A stretch of DNA of 11,419 nt from DATKYV01 sp035528275 (lineage in GTDB: Bacteria; Acidobacteriota; Terriglobia; UBA7540). The notes under the pieces are model-generated. The model saw only the letters and a list, made by a program, of their open reading frames with translations, was not told the DNA's origin and did no database searches. The DNA lies in assembly GCA_035528275.1 (NCBI GenBank), contig DATKYV010000297.1, forward strand, positions 1 to 11,419, read 5' to 3'. Both the position numbers and the translations under genes were made by a program. The stretch's first letter is position 1. The number at the start of each line of letters is the position of its first letter. Positions 6,149-11,419 of the stretch are shown piece by piece.

Positions 6149-6990
6149 GCCTGTTTTCTCGAAACAGCCGCTTCACCAGCGCGAGCACCACCAACTTTTA
6201 CTATTCATTTGTCTTCCTGCCCGCCGAAAAGCGCCGGGCCATTGAGGCCGTTTACGCTTTCGCGCGGCGCGGCGATGATGTGACAGACAGCGGGTTGGAG
6301 CCCGAAGCCGCCGGGCGGGAAATCGCGCGCTACCGCCAGGCGCTCGACCAATGCTACGCGGGAAATGGTGAGACTCCGGAGCTCCGGGCCCTCGCCGAAA
6401 GCATCGAGCGCTTTCGGATTCCCCGCCAGCCTTTCGAGGATTTGATCCTTGGCCTCGAGATGGACTTGCGCGGCGCGCAATACAACACCTTCGAAGAGCT
6501 GGCGCTGTATTGTTATCGCGTCGCCTCCACCATCGGCCTGATTGCCGTCGAAATCTTCGGCTATAGCAATCCGCGGGCGCGCGACTACGCCGTCAATCTG
6601 GGCATGGCGCTGCAAATGGTGAACATTCTCCGCGACCTGCAGAGTGACGGCCACCGCGGCCGTCTCTACCTGCCCCGCGAGGACCTGGAGCAATTCGGTG
6701 TGCGCCCCGATGAAATCCTCGCCGGCAATTTCACCGACCCCTTCATCGAGCTGATGCAGTTCGAATGCGACCGGGCGCGCCATTTCTTTGATCTGTCGCG
6801 CCAGATGTTGCCTCCGGAGGATCGCCGGTCGATGATTGCGGCGGAAATCATGGCGGCCATCTACTGGAGGATTCTGAAGCGCATTCAGCTTCGCCGCTAC
6901 AATGTGTTCGGGGAGCGCGTGCGCCTCTCGCGCCCGGTCAAATTCTGGACGGCTCTGTCGGTCTACCTCGGGGTGGAATGGCAAAAGTAG
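6145..6990 (+). CDS. hpnD: Presqualene diphosphate synthase HpnD
   Basis: Condenses two farnesyl diphosphates to presqualene diphosphate, the first step of the HpnD-HpnC-HpnE squalene route. The 281 residues belong to the same fold as HpnC and have its paired Asp sites: FYYSFVFLPAEKRRAIEAVY at 18-37, YAFARRGDDVTD at 37-48, YCYRVASTIGLIAVEIFGY at 122-140, and NILRDLQSDGHRGRLYLP at 160-177. The YCYRVAS motif is typical of HpnD and phytoene synthase; HpnC-HpnE context favours HpnD. The second Asp site reads DLQSD where D-x-x-E-D is more usual, so the glutamate is replaced by serine while both aspartates remain. ATG 6145 overlaps the hpnC stop and no clear Shine-Dalgarno precedes it, which suggests coupled translation. 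Its TAG stop (6988-6990) runs directly into a heptamer repeat array. Confidence 0.93.
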   Translation: MSLFSRNSRFTSASTTNFYYSFVFLPAEKRRAIEAVYAFARRGDDVTDSGLEPEAAGREIARYRQALDQCYAGNGETPELRALAESIERFRIPRQPFEDLILGLEMDLRGAQYNTFEELALYCYRVASTIGLIAVEIFGYSNPRARDYAVNLGMALQMVNILRDLQSDGHRGRLYLPREDLEQFGVRPDEILAGNFTDPFIELMQFECDRARHFFDLSRQMLPPEDRRSMIAAEIMAAIYWRILKRIQLRRYNVFGERVRLSRPVKFWTALSVYLGVEWQK

Positions 6991-7145
6991 ATTTTGGATT
7001 TTCGATTTTGGATTCTGGATTGAGAACCAGTTAGCTTCGCACTAATTCTTGTATTACGCCGCCGAGGGCTGATGGGGACTAATGGGGAGTCCATGGTGCA
7101 AATCCAAGTGAGAAATCCAAAATCCCAAATCCAAGATCCAAGATG
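6990..7145. repeat. Facing heptamer-repeat arrays between hpnD and hpnE
   Basis: The left arm (6990-7024) is five 7-base units of the form GATTTTG, GATTTTC, GATTTTG, GATTCTG and a decayed GATTGAG. The right arm (about 7102-7145) has the complementary units, read as CAAAATC 7118-7124, CCAAATC 7125-7131, CAAGATC 7132-7138 and CAAGATG 7139-7145, plus an outlying ATCCAAG at 7102-7108. A perfect 12-bp inverted repeat links the arms (6990-7001 with 7113-7124). The core of about 77 bp is not repetitive and has a small hairpin (GGACT 7076-7080 / AGTCC 7088-7092). The left arm begins on the last base of the hpnD stop and the right arm ends on the hpnE ATG. It may be a short palindromic mobile repeat or a regulatory stem. 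Confidence 0.75.
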
Positions 7146-8474
7146 AACGAAGTTCTGATCATCGGCGGCGGTTTTGCCGGGCTCGCGGCAGGTGTGGCGC
7201 TTGCGGGTGCGGGGCGCCGCGTTCACCTCCTCGAGCAAAAACCTCATCTCGGCGGACGCGCGCGGTCCTTCATCGAGCCCAGCACCGGGTCCGTCGTCGA
7301 CAACGGCCAGCACATCTTGACGGGTGCCTATCACGCCACGCTGCGGTTTCTTGAAGAAATCGGCACGCTCGACCGCATTCGCTTCCAGCCCGGTCTGACC
7401 GTACGGTTTCTCGAGGACGGCGGGCGTCTTAGTTCCTTGAAGTGCCCGCGCCTGCCTTCCCCGTGGCACTTGCTCGCGGGCGTGATGCGTTCGGACGGCT
7501 TTACCTGGCGCGAGAAGCTGGAGATCTTGCGCCTGGGTCGCGCTCTTGATTCGAAGGGCCCTTCCTCGAACAGCAGCAGCGGACTGACCGTCGAGGAATG
7601 GCTCATTCGCCTCGGTCAGTCGGAGCGGCTGAGGCGGAATTTCTGGGACTTGTTCAGCATCGCCGCGATGAACGAAGACCCGCGTCGCGCCGCCGCGAGC
7701 GTCTTCGAGCGAGTTCTTCGGCTGGCGTTGTTCAGTTCTCCGGCGGACTCGCGCATCGGAATCCCGCAGGGCGGATTGAGCGAGTGCTACACGCAGGCCG
7801 CCGCCGACTATATTCAATCGCGCGGCGGGCAGGTGGAGACCGGCCGAAACGTCACTGGATTCGTCATTGCAGACGGTGCCTGCCGTGGGGTGCGGTTGGC
7901 GAGTGGCGAAAGCATCGAGGTGCCGGCCGTCATCAGCGCGGTGCCCTGGTTCGAGTTCGTGCGACTCCTGCCGGCGGAGCCGCTGCGCTCCGAACCCTTC
8001 TTCACAAAAATCCTCGGCTTGCGTCCCGCGCCCATCATCTCCATCAACCTCTGGTTTGACCGGCAGTTGACCAAACTCGACTTTGTGGGGCTGCGCGGCA
8101 CGACTGTCCAGTGGCTTTTCAATAAGCGCGGCGGCCACGCTTCCGGGCGGGACTACGTCTCGCTGGTGCTCAGTGGTGCGCACGCCCACATCGAGCGGTC
8201 GAAGGATGATTTGCTTTCCATTGCGTTGCGCGACCTCGCCCGGCTCCTGCCTCAAACGCGCGAAGCAAATCTGGTCCATTCACTCGTCATCAAGGAGCGG
8301 TTCGCGACGTTTTCGCCCAGCGTCGATGCCGAGGCGCTTCGCCCCACGGCGTCGACTCCCATCTCCGGGCTAATCTTGGCAGGCGATTGGACGGCGACGG
8401 GCCTCCCGGCGACTATTGAGGGCGCGGTGCAGAGTGGCTACACAGCTGCGCAGGAGATCCTGCGGGCAGTATAG
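7143..8474 (+). CDS. hpnE: Hydroxysqualene dehydroxylase HpnE (FAD-dependent)
   Basis: Flavin amine-oxidase family enzyme that reductively removes the hydroxyl of hydroxysqualene to give squalene, completing the HpnD-HpnC-HpnE route. The 443 residues start with a dinucleotide-binding fold, VLIIGGGFAGLAAGVALAGA at 4-23, an acidic ribose-binding residue Glu31 in HLLEQKPHLGGRA, and NGQHILTGAYHATL at 54-67, a signature of HpnE. The C-terminal FAD segment is LILAGDWTATGLPATIEGAV at about 410-429, followed by GYTAAQEIL. The ATG at 7143 is forced: the frame is closed by TAA at 7080 with no other start codon between, and the Rossmann motif begins four residues in. There is no Shine-Dalgarno; the start codon is the end of the last heptamer repeat. 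Nearest alternatives are phytoene desaturase-like proteins, but the operon decides for HpnE. Confidence 0.94.
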   Translation: MNEVLIIGGGFAGLAAGVALAGAGRRVHLLEQKPHLGGRARSFIEPSTGSVVDNGQHILTGAYHATLRFLEEIGTLDRIRFQPGLTVRFLEDGGRLSSLKCPRLPSPWHLLAGVMRSDGFTWREKLEILRLGRALDSKGPSSNSSSGLTVEEWLIRLGQSERLRRNFWDLFSIAAMNEDPRRAAASVFERVLRLALFSSPADSRIGIPQGGLSECYTQAAADYIQSRGGQVETGRNVTGFVIADGACRGVRLASGESIEVPAVISAVPWFEFVRLLPAEPLRSEPFFTKILGLRPAPIISINLWFDRQLTKLDFVGLRGTTVQWLFNKRGGHASGRDYVSLVLSGAHAHIERSKDDLLSIALRDLARLLPQTREANLVHSLVIKERFATFSPSVDAEALRPTASTPISGLILAGDWTATGLPATIEGAVQSGYTAAQEILRAV

Positions 8475-8505
8475 CGTGACACGCAAACTCGCTTCAGAGG
8501 CCGGC

Positions 8506-9795
8506 CTACGCAGTTTTGGCTATGGGGACGCGTCGGCTCTCGTAGAGCGGAAACTGCTCGGTCAGGGCTTCGACTTCGCCGCGCACGCGCTTCTGAACGG
8601 ATTCATTTTCCAGATTGTTCAGCACTTCACCGATCCACTTTCCGATGCGGCGCATCTCCGGCTCTTTCATGCCGCGCGTGGTGACGGCGGGTGTGCCCAC
8701 ACGAATGCCGCTGGCGACCATGGGCGGGTTTGTGTCGAAGGGGATGGCGTTCTTGTTGACGGTGATGCTGGCGCGCTCCAGAGTCTTTTCCGCCTGCTTT
8801 CCAGTGACGTTTCGAGAGAAGACGTCCACCAGCATCAAATGCGTGTCCGTCCCCCCGGAAACGATGCGGAAACCCTCCGCGGCCAGGGTCTCCGCCAGGG
8901 TCTCTGCGTTGGCCACAATCTGTTTCTGATACTCGCGGAATTCCGGCTGCAACGCCTCCTGAAAGCAGACGGCCTTGGCGGCGATGACGTGCATGAGCGG
9001 TCCGCCCTGCAGGCAGGGGAAGACGTTCTTGTCGAGTTCCTTGGCGTACTGGGCCTTTGAGAAGACGGCGCCGCCGCGCGGACCGCGCAGCGTCTTGTGG
9101 GTTGTCGTCGTGACGAAATCGGCGTGCGGAAAAGGACTGGGATGAAGCCCCGCGGCGATGAGGCCGGCGATGTGGGCAATATCCACCATAAGAAGCGCCT
9201 CGCACTTCTTGGCGATGGCCGCGAAGCGCTCGAAATCCAGCACGCGCGGGTAGGCGCTGGCGCCGGCGACGATGAGCTTGGGCCGATGCTCCATCGCCAG
9301 CCGCTCGAGTTCGTCGTAGTCGATGGTTTCGGTCTCCTTGCTGACGCCGTAGGAGACAATCTTGTACATCCTGCCGGAAAAATTGAGCGGATGGCCGTGA
9401 GTGAGATGGCCGCCGTGCGCCAGGCTCATGCCGAGCATGGTGTCGCCCGGCTTCAGCACCGTCATGTAGATGGCTTGGTTGGCCTGGCTGCCCGAGTGTG
9501 CCTGAACGTTGGCGTGCTCGGCGCCAAAGAGCTTTTTGGCGCGCTCGATGGCGAGCGATTCGGCAACGTCGACAAACTCGCACCCGCCGTAGTACCGCTT
9601 GCCGGGCAAACCCTCGGCGTACTTGTTGGTCATCACCGAGCCCAGCGCTTCGAGCACGGCCTCGCTGACAAAATTCTCGGAGGCAATCAGTTCCAGGGTG
9701 CGCGCCTGGCGGTCAACTTCGTGGTCGATGGCCTGGGCAATTTCCGGGTCGACTTCGGCCAGCGTTCGCCGGCGAGAGGGCAGGGAAGAGGTCAT
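8506..9795 (-). CDS. glyA: Serine hydroxymethyltransferase GlyA
   Basis: PLP-dependent cytoplasmic enzyme that interconverts serine and glycine with transfer of a one-carbon unit to tetrahydrofolate. The 429 residues match the family length. Motifs are LELIASENFVSEAVLEALGS at 34-53, NKYAEGLPGKRYYGGCEFVD at 57-76, HSGSQANQAIY at 100-110, DIAHIAGLIAAGLHPSPFPHAD at about 205-226, and TTTTHKTLRGPRGG at 229-242, where Lys234 should carry PLP. Later come NKNAIPFDTNPP and SGIRVGTPAVTTRG. The ATG at 9795 has GGAG (minus strand, over 9804-9807) 8 bases upstream and overlaps the rpiB stop as ATGA, so the two genes are coupled. It converges on hpnE with a gap of only 31 bp that contains no clear terminator. 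Confidence 0.98.
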   Translation of the reverse strand: MTSSLPSRRRTLAEVDPEIAQAIDHEVDRQARTLELIASENFVSEAVLEALGSVMTNKYAEGLPGKRYYGGCEFVDVAESLAIERAKKLFGAEHANVQAHSGSQANQAIYMTVLKPGDTMLGMSLAHGGHLTHGHPLNFSGRMYKIVSYGVSKETETIDYDELERLAMEHRPKLIVAGASAYPRVLDFERFAAIAKKCEALLMVDIAHIAGLIAAGLHPSPFPHADFVTTTTHKTLRGPRGGAVFSKAQYAKELDKNVFPCLQGGPLMHVIAAKAVCFQEALQPEFREYQKQIVANAETLAETLAAEGFRIVSGGTDTHLMLVDVFSRNVTGKQAEKTLERASITVNKNAIPFDTNPPMVASGIRVGTPAVTTRGMKEPEMRRIGKWIGEVLNNLENESVQKRVRGEVEALTEQFPLYESRRVPIAKTA

Positions 9796-10262
9796 TTGGA
9801 TTTCTCCGGATGATTGTTTTCTATGACAGCGATTTTTTCAACGCGACGCTGATGGCGGCCGCCCTCGAAGGGCGTGGAGAGCCATGTATCGAGGACCTTT
9901 TGCGCGGTGGCCTCGTCGATCAGGCGCCCGCCCATCGCCAGGACGTTGGCGTTGTTGTGGGCGCGGGCGAAATGCGCGGAGAGCGTGTCGTTGCAGGTGG
10001 CGGCGCGGATGCCCGGGACCTTATTGGCGGCGATAGCCACGCCCAGGCCGGTGCCGCACATCAGCACGCCGAAATCCGCCCGCTTGTCTGCAACGCGTTC
10101 CGCAACCTTCTCCGCAAAATCCGGGTAGTCGACGGGCTCCGTGCTGGCGGGCCCGGCATCTTCCACGTCGTAGCCCTTGTTCGCAAGGTAGTCGCGGACT
10201 TTTTCCTTCAGCGCGAATCCGGCGTGGTCGCCACCGACGACGATGCGGAGTTTTTCCGGCAA
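9792..10262 (-). CDS. rpiB: Ribose 5-phosphate isomerase B RpiB
   Basis: RpiB/LacA/LacB family isomerase that interconverts ribose 5-phosphate and ribulose 5-phosphate in the non-oxidative pentose phosphate pathway. From a TTG at 10262 it has 156 residues, close to the usual 145-155. Motifs are IVVGGDHAGFALKEKV at 7-22, DYPDFA at 45-50, MCGTGLGVAIAANKVPGIRA at 68-87 with Cys69 as the probable catalytic base, and SAHFARAHNNANVLAMGGR at 95-113 with the HNN triplet. The TTG start was chosen because GAGG (minus strand, 10274-10271) lies 8 bases upstream and the protein begins at its first beta strand. The same frame also has a TTG at 10295, which would add 11 residues but lacks a ribosome binding site. 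The stop overlaps the glyA start. RpiB-GlyA pairing is common and implies shared supply of central metabolites. Confidence 0.94.
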   Translation of the reverse strand: MPEKLRIVVGGDHAGFALKEKVRDYLANKGYDVEDAGPASTEPVDYPDFAEKVAERVADKRADFGVLMCGTGLGVAIAANKVPGIRAATCNDTLSAHFARAHNNANVLAMGGRLIDEATAQKVLDTWLSTPFEGGRHQRRVEKIAVIENNHPEKSK

Positions 10263-10310
10263 GCAAACATCCTCGAAAATGATCTCGTGCCCCAAAGCTG
10301 CGGCTCTTGA

Positions 10311-10339
10311 ATTCTAGCGGAGGTCCGCCGGGCGCGCAA
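10311..10339 (-). promoter_or_regulatory. Promoter candidate for rpiB-glyA
   Basis: Read on the minus strand, TAGAAT (10316-10311, five of six to TATAAT) lies 17 bp after TTGCGC (10339-10334, which matches TTGACA only in its first three bases). A predicted start near 10304 would leave about 40 nt before the TTG at 10262 and would make initiation at 10295 nearly leaderless. A better -35 match (TTGACT, 10347-10342) is 25 bp away, too far to pair with this -10. Confidence 0.4.
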
Positions 10340-10386
10340 TGAGTCAAGTGTGTCCATCGCCGTCAAATCATTCTCGCCCGGGGTTC

Positions 10387-10465
10387 GGGGTGCATTCGCA
10401 ATGGCGGATCGATCCGCCGACAATGCGGCGGTCAATTCGCAGGTGTGGTGGGCACCCCTACGGGG
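10387..10465. repeat. Nested palindrome cluster between vanZ-like gene and rpiB
   Basis: A perfect 16-bp palindrome GGCGGATCGATCCGCC (10403-10418) is flanked by the direct repeat ATTCGCA (10394-10400 and 10435-10441) and by an outer inverted repeat GGGGTGC (10387-10393) / GCACCCC (10452-10458). The right half of the palindrome can also form a hairpin CCGCCG (10414-10419) / CGGCGG (10426-10431), so two folds compete. CCCC-TAC-GGGG (10455-10465) overlaps the end of the vanZ-like gene. No T-tract follows on either strand. It could be a mobile palindromic unit, an mRNA processing site between cistrons, or an operator. Confidence 0.55.
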
Positions 10466-10952
10466 ATTCATCCGTCGTGGCGGAGGTTTCCTCCGAGCCG
10501 GCCCGCATAAATCCTGCATGGGAAAAAAGTGAACGGAGGAATAGACACAGTTGCGAAGCCAGCACGCCGGAGAAATCGATAAGTGAATCCCACAGCGAGG
10601 GCGTTCGCGATGCGACGAATATTTGGTGGGCTTCGTCACCAAACGCGCAAAGCAGGCCACCTCCGACGACCCACCAGGCGACTTTGAAATGAAACTCGCC
10701 GAGGTTTCCCAGAAGCGCCCGGGAGAGCAGGAGGCCGAGCACAAAAAATTCCCCGAAGTGAGCTGCCTTTCGGATCACCAAATTGACCAGCAAAAGAGTC
10801 TCAGGGCTGACCGGAAGTTTCAAGAAATCGACCCAGTATTTGAGCGCAATCCAAGTCTGGGACGCACCGAAGGATTCCCCCGACAAAACAAAAATCAGAC
10901 CTATCCACACAACGACTTCAGCCCAGGTGATGAGGCGGTTGATTTTGTTCAT
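10458..10952 (-). CDS. VanZ-like family membrane protein
   Basis: Small integral membrane protein of the VanZ-like family. The founding member affects teicoplanin resistance, but most chromosomal homologues have no known role, so no function is assigned. The 164 residues have the family pattern: four hydrophobic helices at about 8-24, 63-82, 89-105 and 122-142; RKAAHFGEFFVLGLLLSRAL at 61-80, with the conserved R-K-x-x-H-F-x-E-F/Y; DEAHQIF at 106-112; and SLWDSLIDFSGVLAS at 119-133, with conserved Asp residues. The tail of about 20 residues is hydrophilic and rich in Ser, Thr and Glu, probably disordered. ATG 10952 has only a weak site (AGCGG) close upstream. rpiB lies 195 bp downstream on the same strand, so co-transcription is possible but the gap has its own promoter candidate. 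Confidence 0.86.
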   Translation of the reverse strand: MNKINRLITWAEVVVWIGLIFVLSGESFGASQTWIALKYWVDFLKLPVSPETLLLVNLVIRKAAHFGEFFVLGLLLSRALLGNLGEFHFKVAWWVVGGGLLCAFGDEAHQIFVASRTPSLWDSLIDFSGVLASQLCLFLRSLFSHAGFMRAGSEETSATTDESP

Positions 10953-11172
10953 CCGCTTGCGCGATCCTCGGGTCGAGCTTTTTCAAAGACAGCATATCAC
11001 AGAAGGCTTGAAGGCCCGGCGGCGAGGACCCGCAATCTCAGAAATGCTGAGTGGATGTGAATCGACGGTTTGGCTCGACGGGACTTCAGCCTTGCAGGAA
11101 GGATGAATCGGTGAGCTCGGCAGGCCCCTTCTGAAAGGCGTTTTAATGGGGGACTCATACTCGACCCTCTTG

Positions 11173-11201
11173 TTGACAGCGAAGCATGCGTCCTGTAACA
11201 T
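11173..11201 (+). promoter_or_regulatory. Strong promoter candidate for the exported protein gene
   Basis: A perfect TTGACA (11173-11178) is followed after 17 bp by TAACAT (11196-11201, four of six to TATAAT). It is the best -35 in the window with ideal spacing. A start near 11208 would give a leader of about 84 nt before the ATG at 11292. A vegetative sigma factor is implied. Confidence 0.6.
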
Positions 11202-11246
11202 GTGCGGCGATTCGGGTCCGTGCGCTTTTCAAGGCAAACATTTCCC

Positions 11247-11268
11247 GGGCCGCAGCACTGCTGGGCCC
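11247..11268 (+). promoter_or_regulatory. Leader hairpin before the exported protein gene
   Basis: GGGCC (11247-11251) pairs with GGCCC (11264-11268), and inside it GCA 11252-11254 region pairs with TGC 11259-11261, with a small bulge near 11262-11263. The stem sits 10 bases before the Shine-Dalgarno AGGAG (11279-11283) and no T-tract follows. It may stabilise the transcript or set translation rate; a chance GC-rich stem cannot be excluded. Confidence 0.35.
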
Positions 11269-11291
11269 CACTTGAATCAGGAGTGTGAATC

Positions 11292-11419
11292 ATGTTGCGG
11301 AAAAACCTACGAGCGCGGTTGACTCTACTGGTGCTCCTTGGGGTCATGGTTGCGTCAGTCTCGGCGTTTGCCGGGTCGGCGGTGATAGGCTCGGTGGCAG
11401 GGAGCATGAACGCGACCAT
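11292..11419 (+). CDS. Exported protein of unknown function, N-terminal part (3' end outside window)
   Basis: Start of an open frame that runs off the right edge after 42 full codons. ATG 11292 is supported by AGGAG (11279-11283) 8 bases upstream and by the strong promoter at 11173-11201. The protein opens with a classic Sec signal peptide: basic n-region LRKNLRAR, hydrophobic stretch LTLLVLLGVMVASVS at about 10-24, and signal peptidase I site AFA (25-27) before Gly28. The mature start GSAVIGSVAGSMNAT is glycine- and serine-rich. It resembles the beginning of secreted, repeat-strand proteins I associate with acidobacterial genomes, but that is recollection, not a search result, and too little is visible to name a family. 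A lipoprotein is unlikely because no Cys is near the cleavage site. Confidence 0.78.
   Translation, partial: MLRKNLRARLTLLVLLGVMVASVSAFAGSAVIGSVAGSMNAT

Larger units (their letters stand above)
10953..11291. other. Divergent intergenic region between vanZ-like gene and exported protein gene
   Basis: 339 bp without a supported gene. Towards vanZ (minus strand) there is an extended -10-like element TG-A-TATGCT, its hexamer over 10996-10991, with no clear -35; this is a weak promoter candidate. A short hairpin CTCAG 11037-11041 / CTGAG 11047-11051 lies between. Towards the right-hand gene there is a strong promoter and a leader hairpin, listed separately. Frames crossing this region in either direction have no recognisable product. 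Confidence 0.5.

Noticed and set aside
6963..8279. 438-codon open frame on the minus strand across hpnE
   Set aside because: Antisense to hpnE, crosses the heptamer region, and the product is rich in Arg, Ala and Gln with no family resemblance.
8475..8507. Terminator between the convergent hpnE and glyA genes
   Set aside because: There is a 10-bp palindrome AGGCCGGCCT (8498-8507) and a tight GCGTG/CACGC repeat, but neither has a proper loop or a T-tract on either strand.
9793..9808. Match of GAGAAATCCAAA upstream of glyA to the heptamer right arm (7110-7121)
   Set aside because: It overlaps the end of rpiB coding sequence and the glyA ribosome binding site, has no repeated units, and is best seen as coincidence.
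10623..11060. 145-codon plus-strand frame over the vanZ-like gene
   Set aside because: Antisense to a protein with clear VanZ-family motifs and membrane helices; the product is hydrophilic without motifs.
10997..11419. 140-codon minus-strand frame over the right end
   Set aside because: It is antisense to the strong promoter, leader and signal peptide, which form a coherent gene start on the plus strand.

Overview
The window looks like a GC-rich chromosomal segment from a Gram-negative-type bacterium, most likely an acidobacterium. That placement is inferred from three things: the gene order murC-murB-ftsQ-ftsA-ftsZ with no ddl between murB and ftsQ, a complete hpnCDE squalene set, and a secreted protein at the right edge whose mature N-terminus (GSAVIGSVAGS) resembles a family I associate with Acidobacteria. 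No database search was possible. Nothing looks like a prophage, insertion sequence, CRISPR array, tRNA or rRNA.

Layout: positions 1-4807 (+) are the distal part of a division and cell wall (dcw) cluster. It holds the 3' end of murC, then murB (overlapping the murC stop by one base), ftsQ, ftsA (TTG start) and ftsZ (the strongest ribosome binding site seen). MurC and MurB make UDP-MurNAc-L-Ala, FtsQ is part of the divisome, FtsA tethers FtsZ filaments to the membrane, and FtsZ forms the Z ring. Positions 4808-5221 are non-coding. They hold a hairpin after ftsZ, a good extended -10 promoter, a perfect 16-bp palindrome, helically spaced GAACCCA-like repeats and a perfect TATAAT just before hpnC.

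Positions 5222-8474 (+) carry hpnC, hpnD and hpnE. Together these convert farnesyl diphosphate to squalene through presqualene diphosphate and hydroxysqualene. hpnC and hpnD overlap. hpnD and hpnE are separated by 152 bp holding two facing heptamer-repeat arrays. In the mRNA these could form a long stem that takes in both the hpnD stop and the hpnE start codon. This is the most unusual structure in the window. No squalene-hopene cyclase is present.

Positions 8506-10952 (-) run convergently: a VanZ-like membrane protein, then rpiB, then glyA, with rpiB and glyA overlapping by ATGA. The 195-bp vanZ-rpiB gap has a promoter candidate and a compact cluster of nested palindromes. At the right edge, divergent from vanZ, a consensus-like promoter and a structured leader precede the start of an exported protein cut off by the window end.
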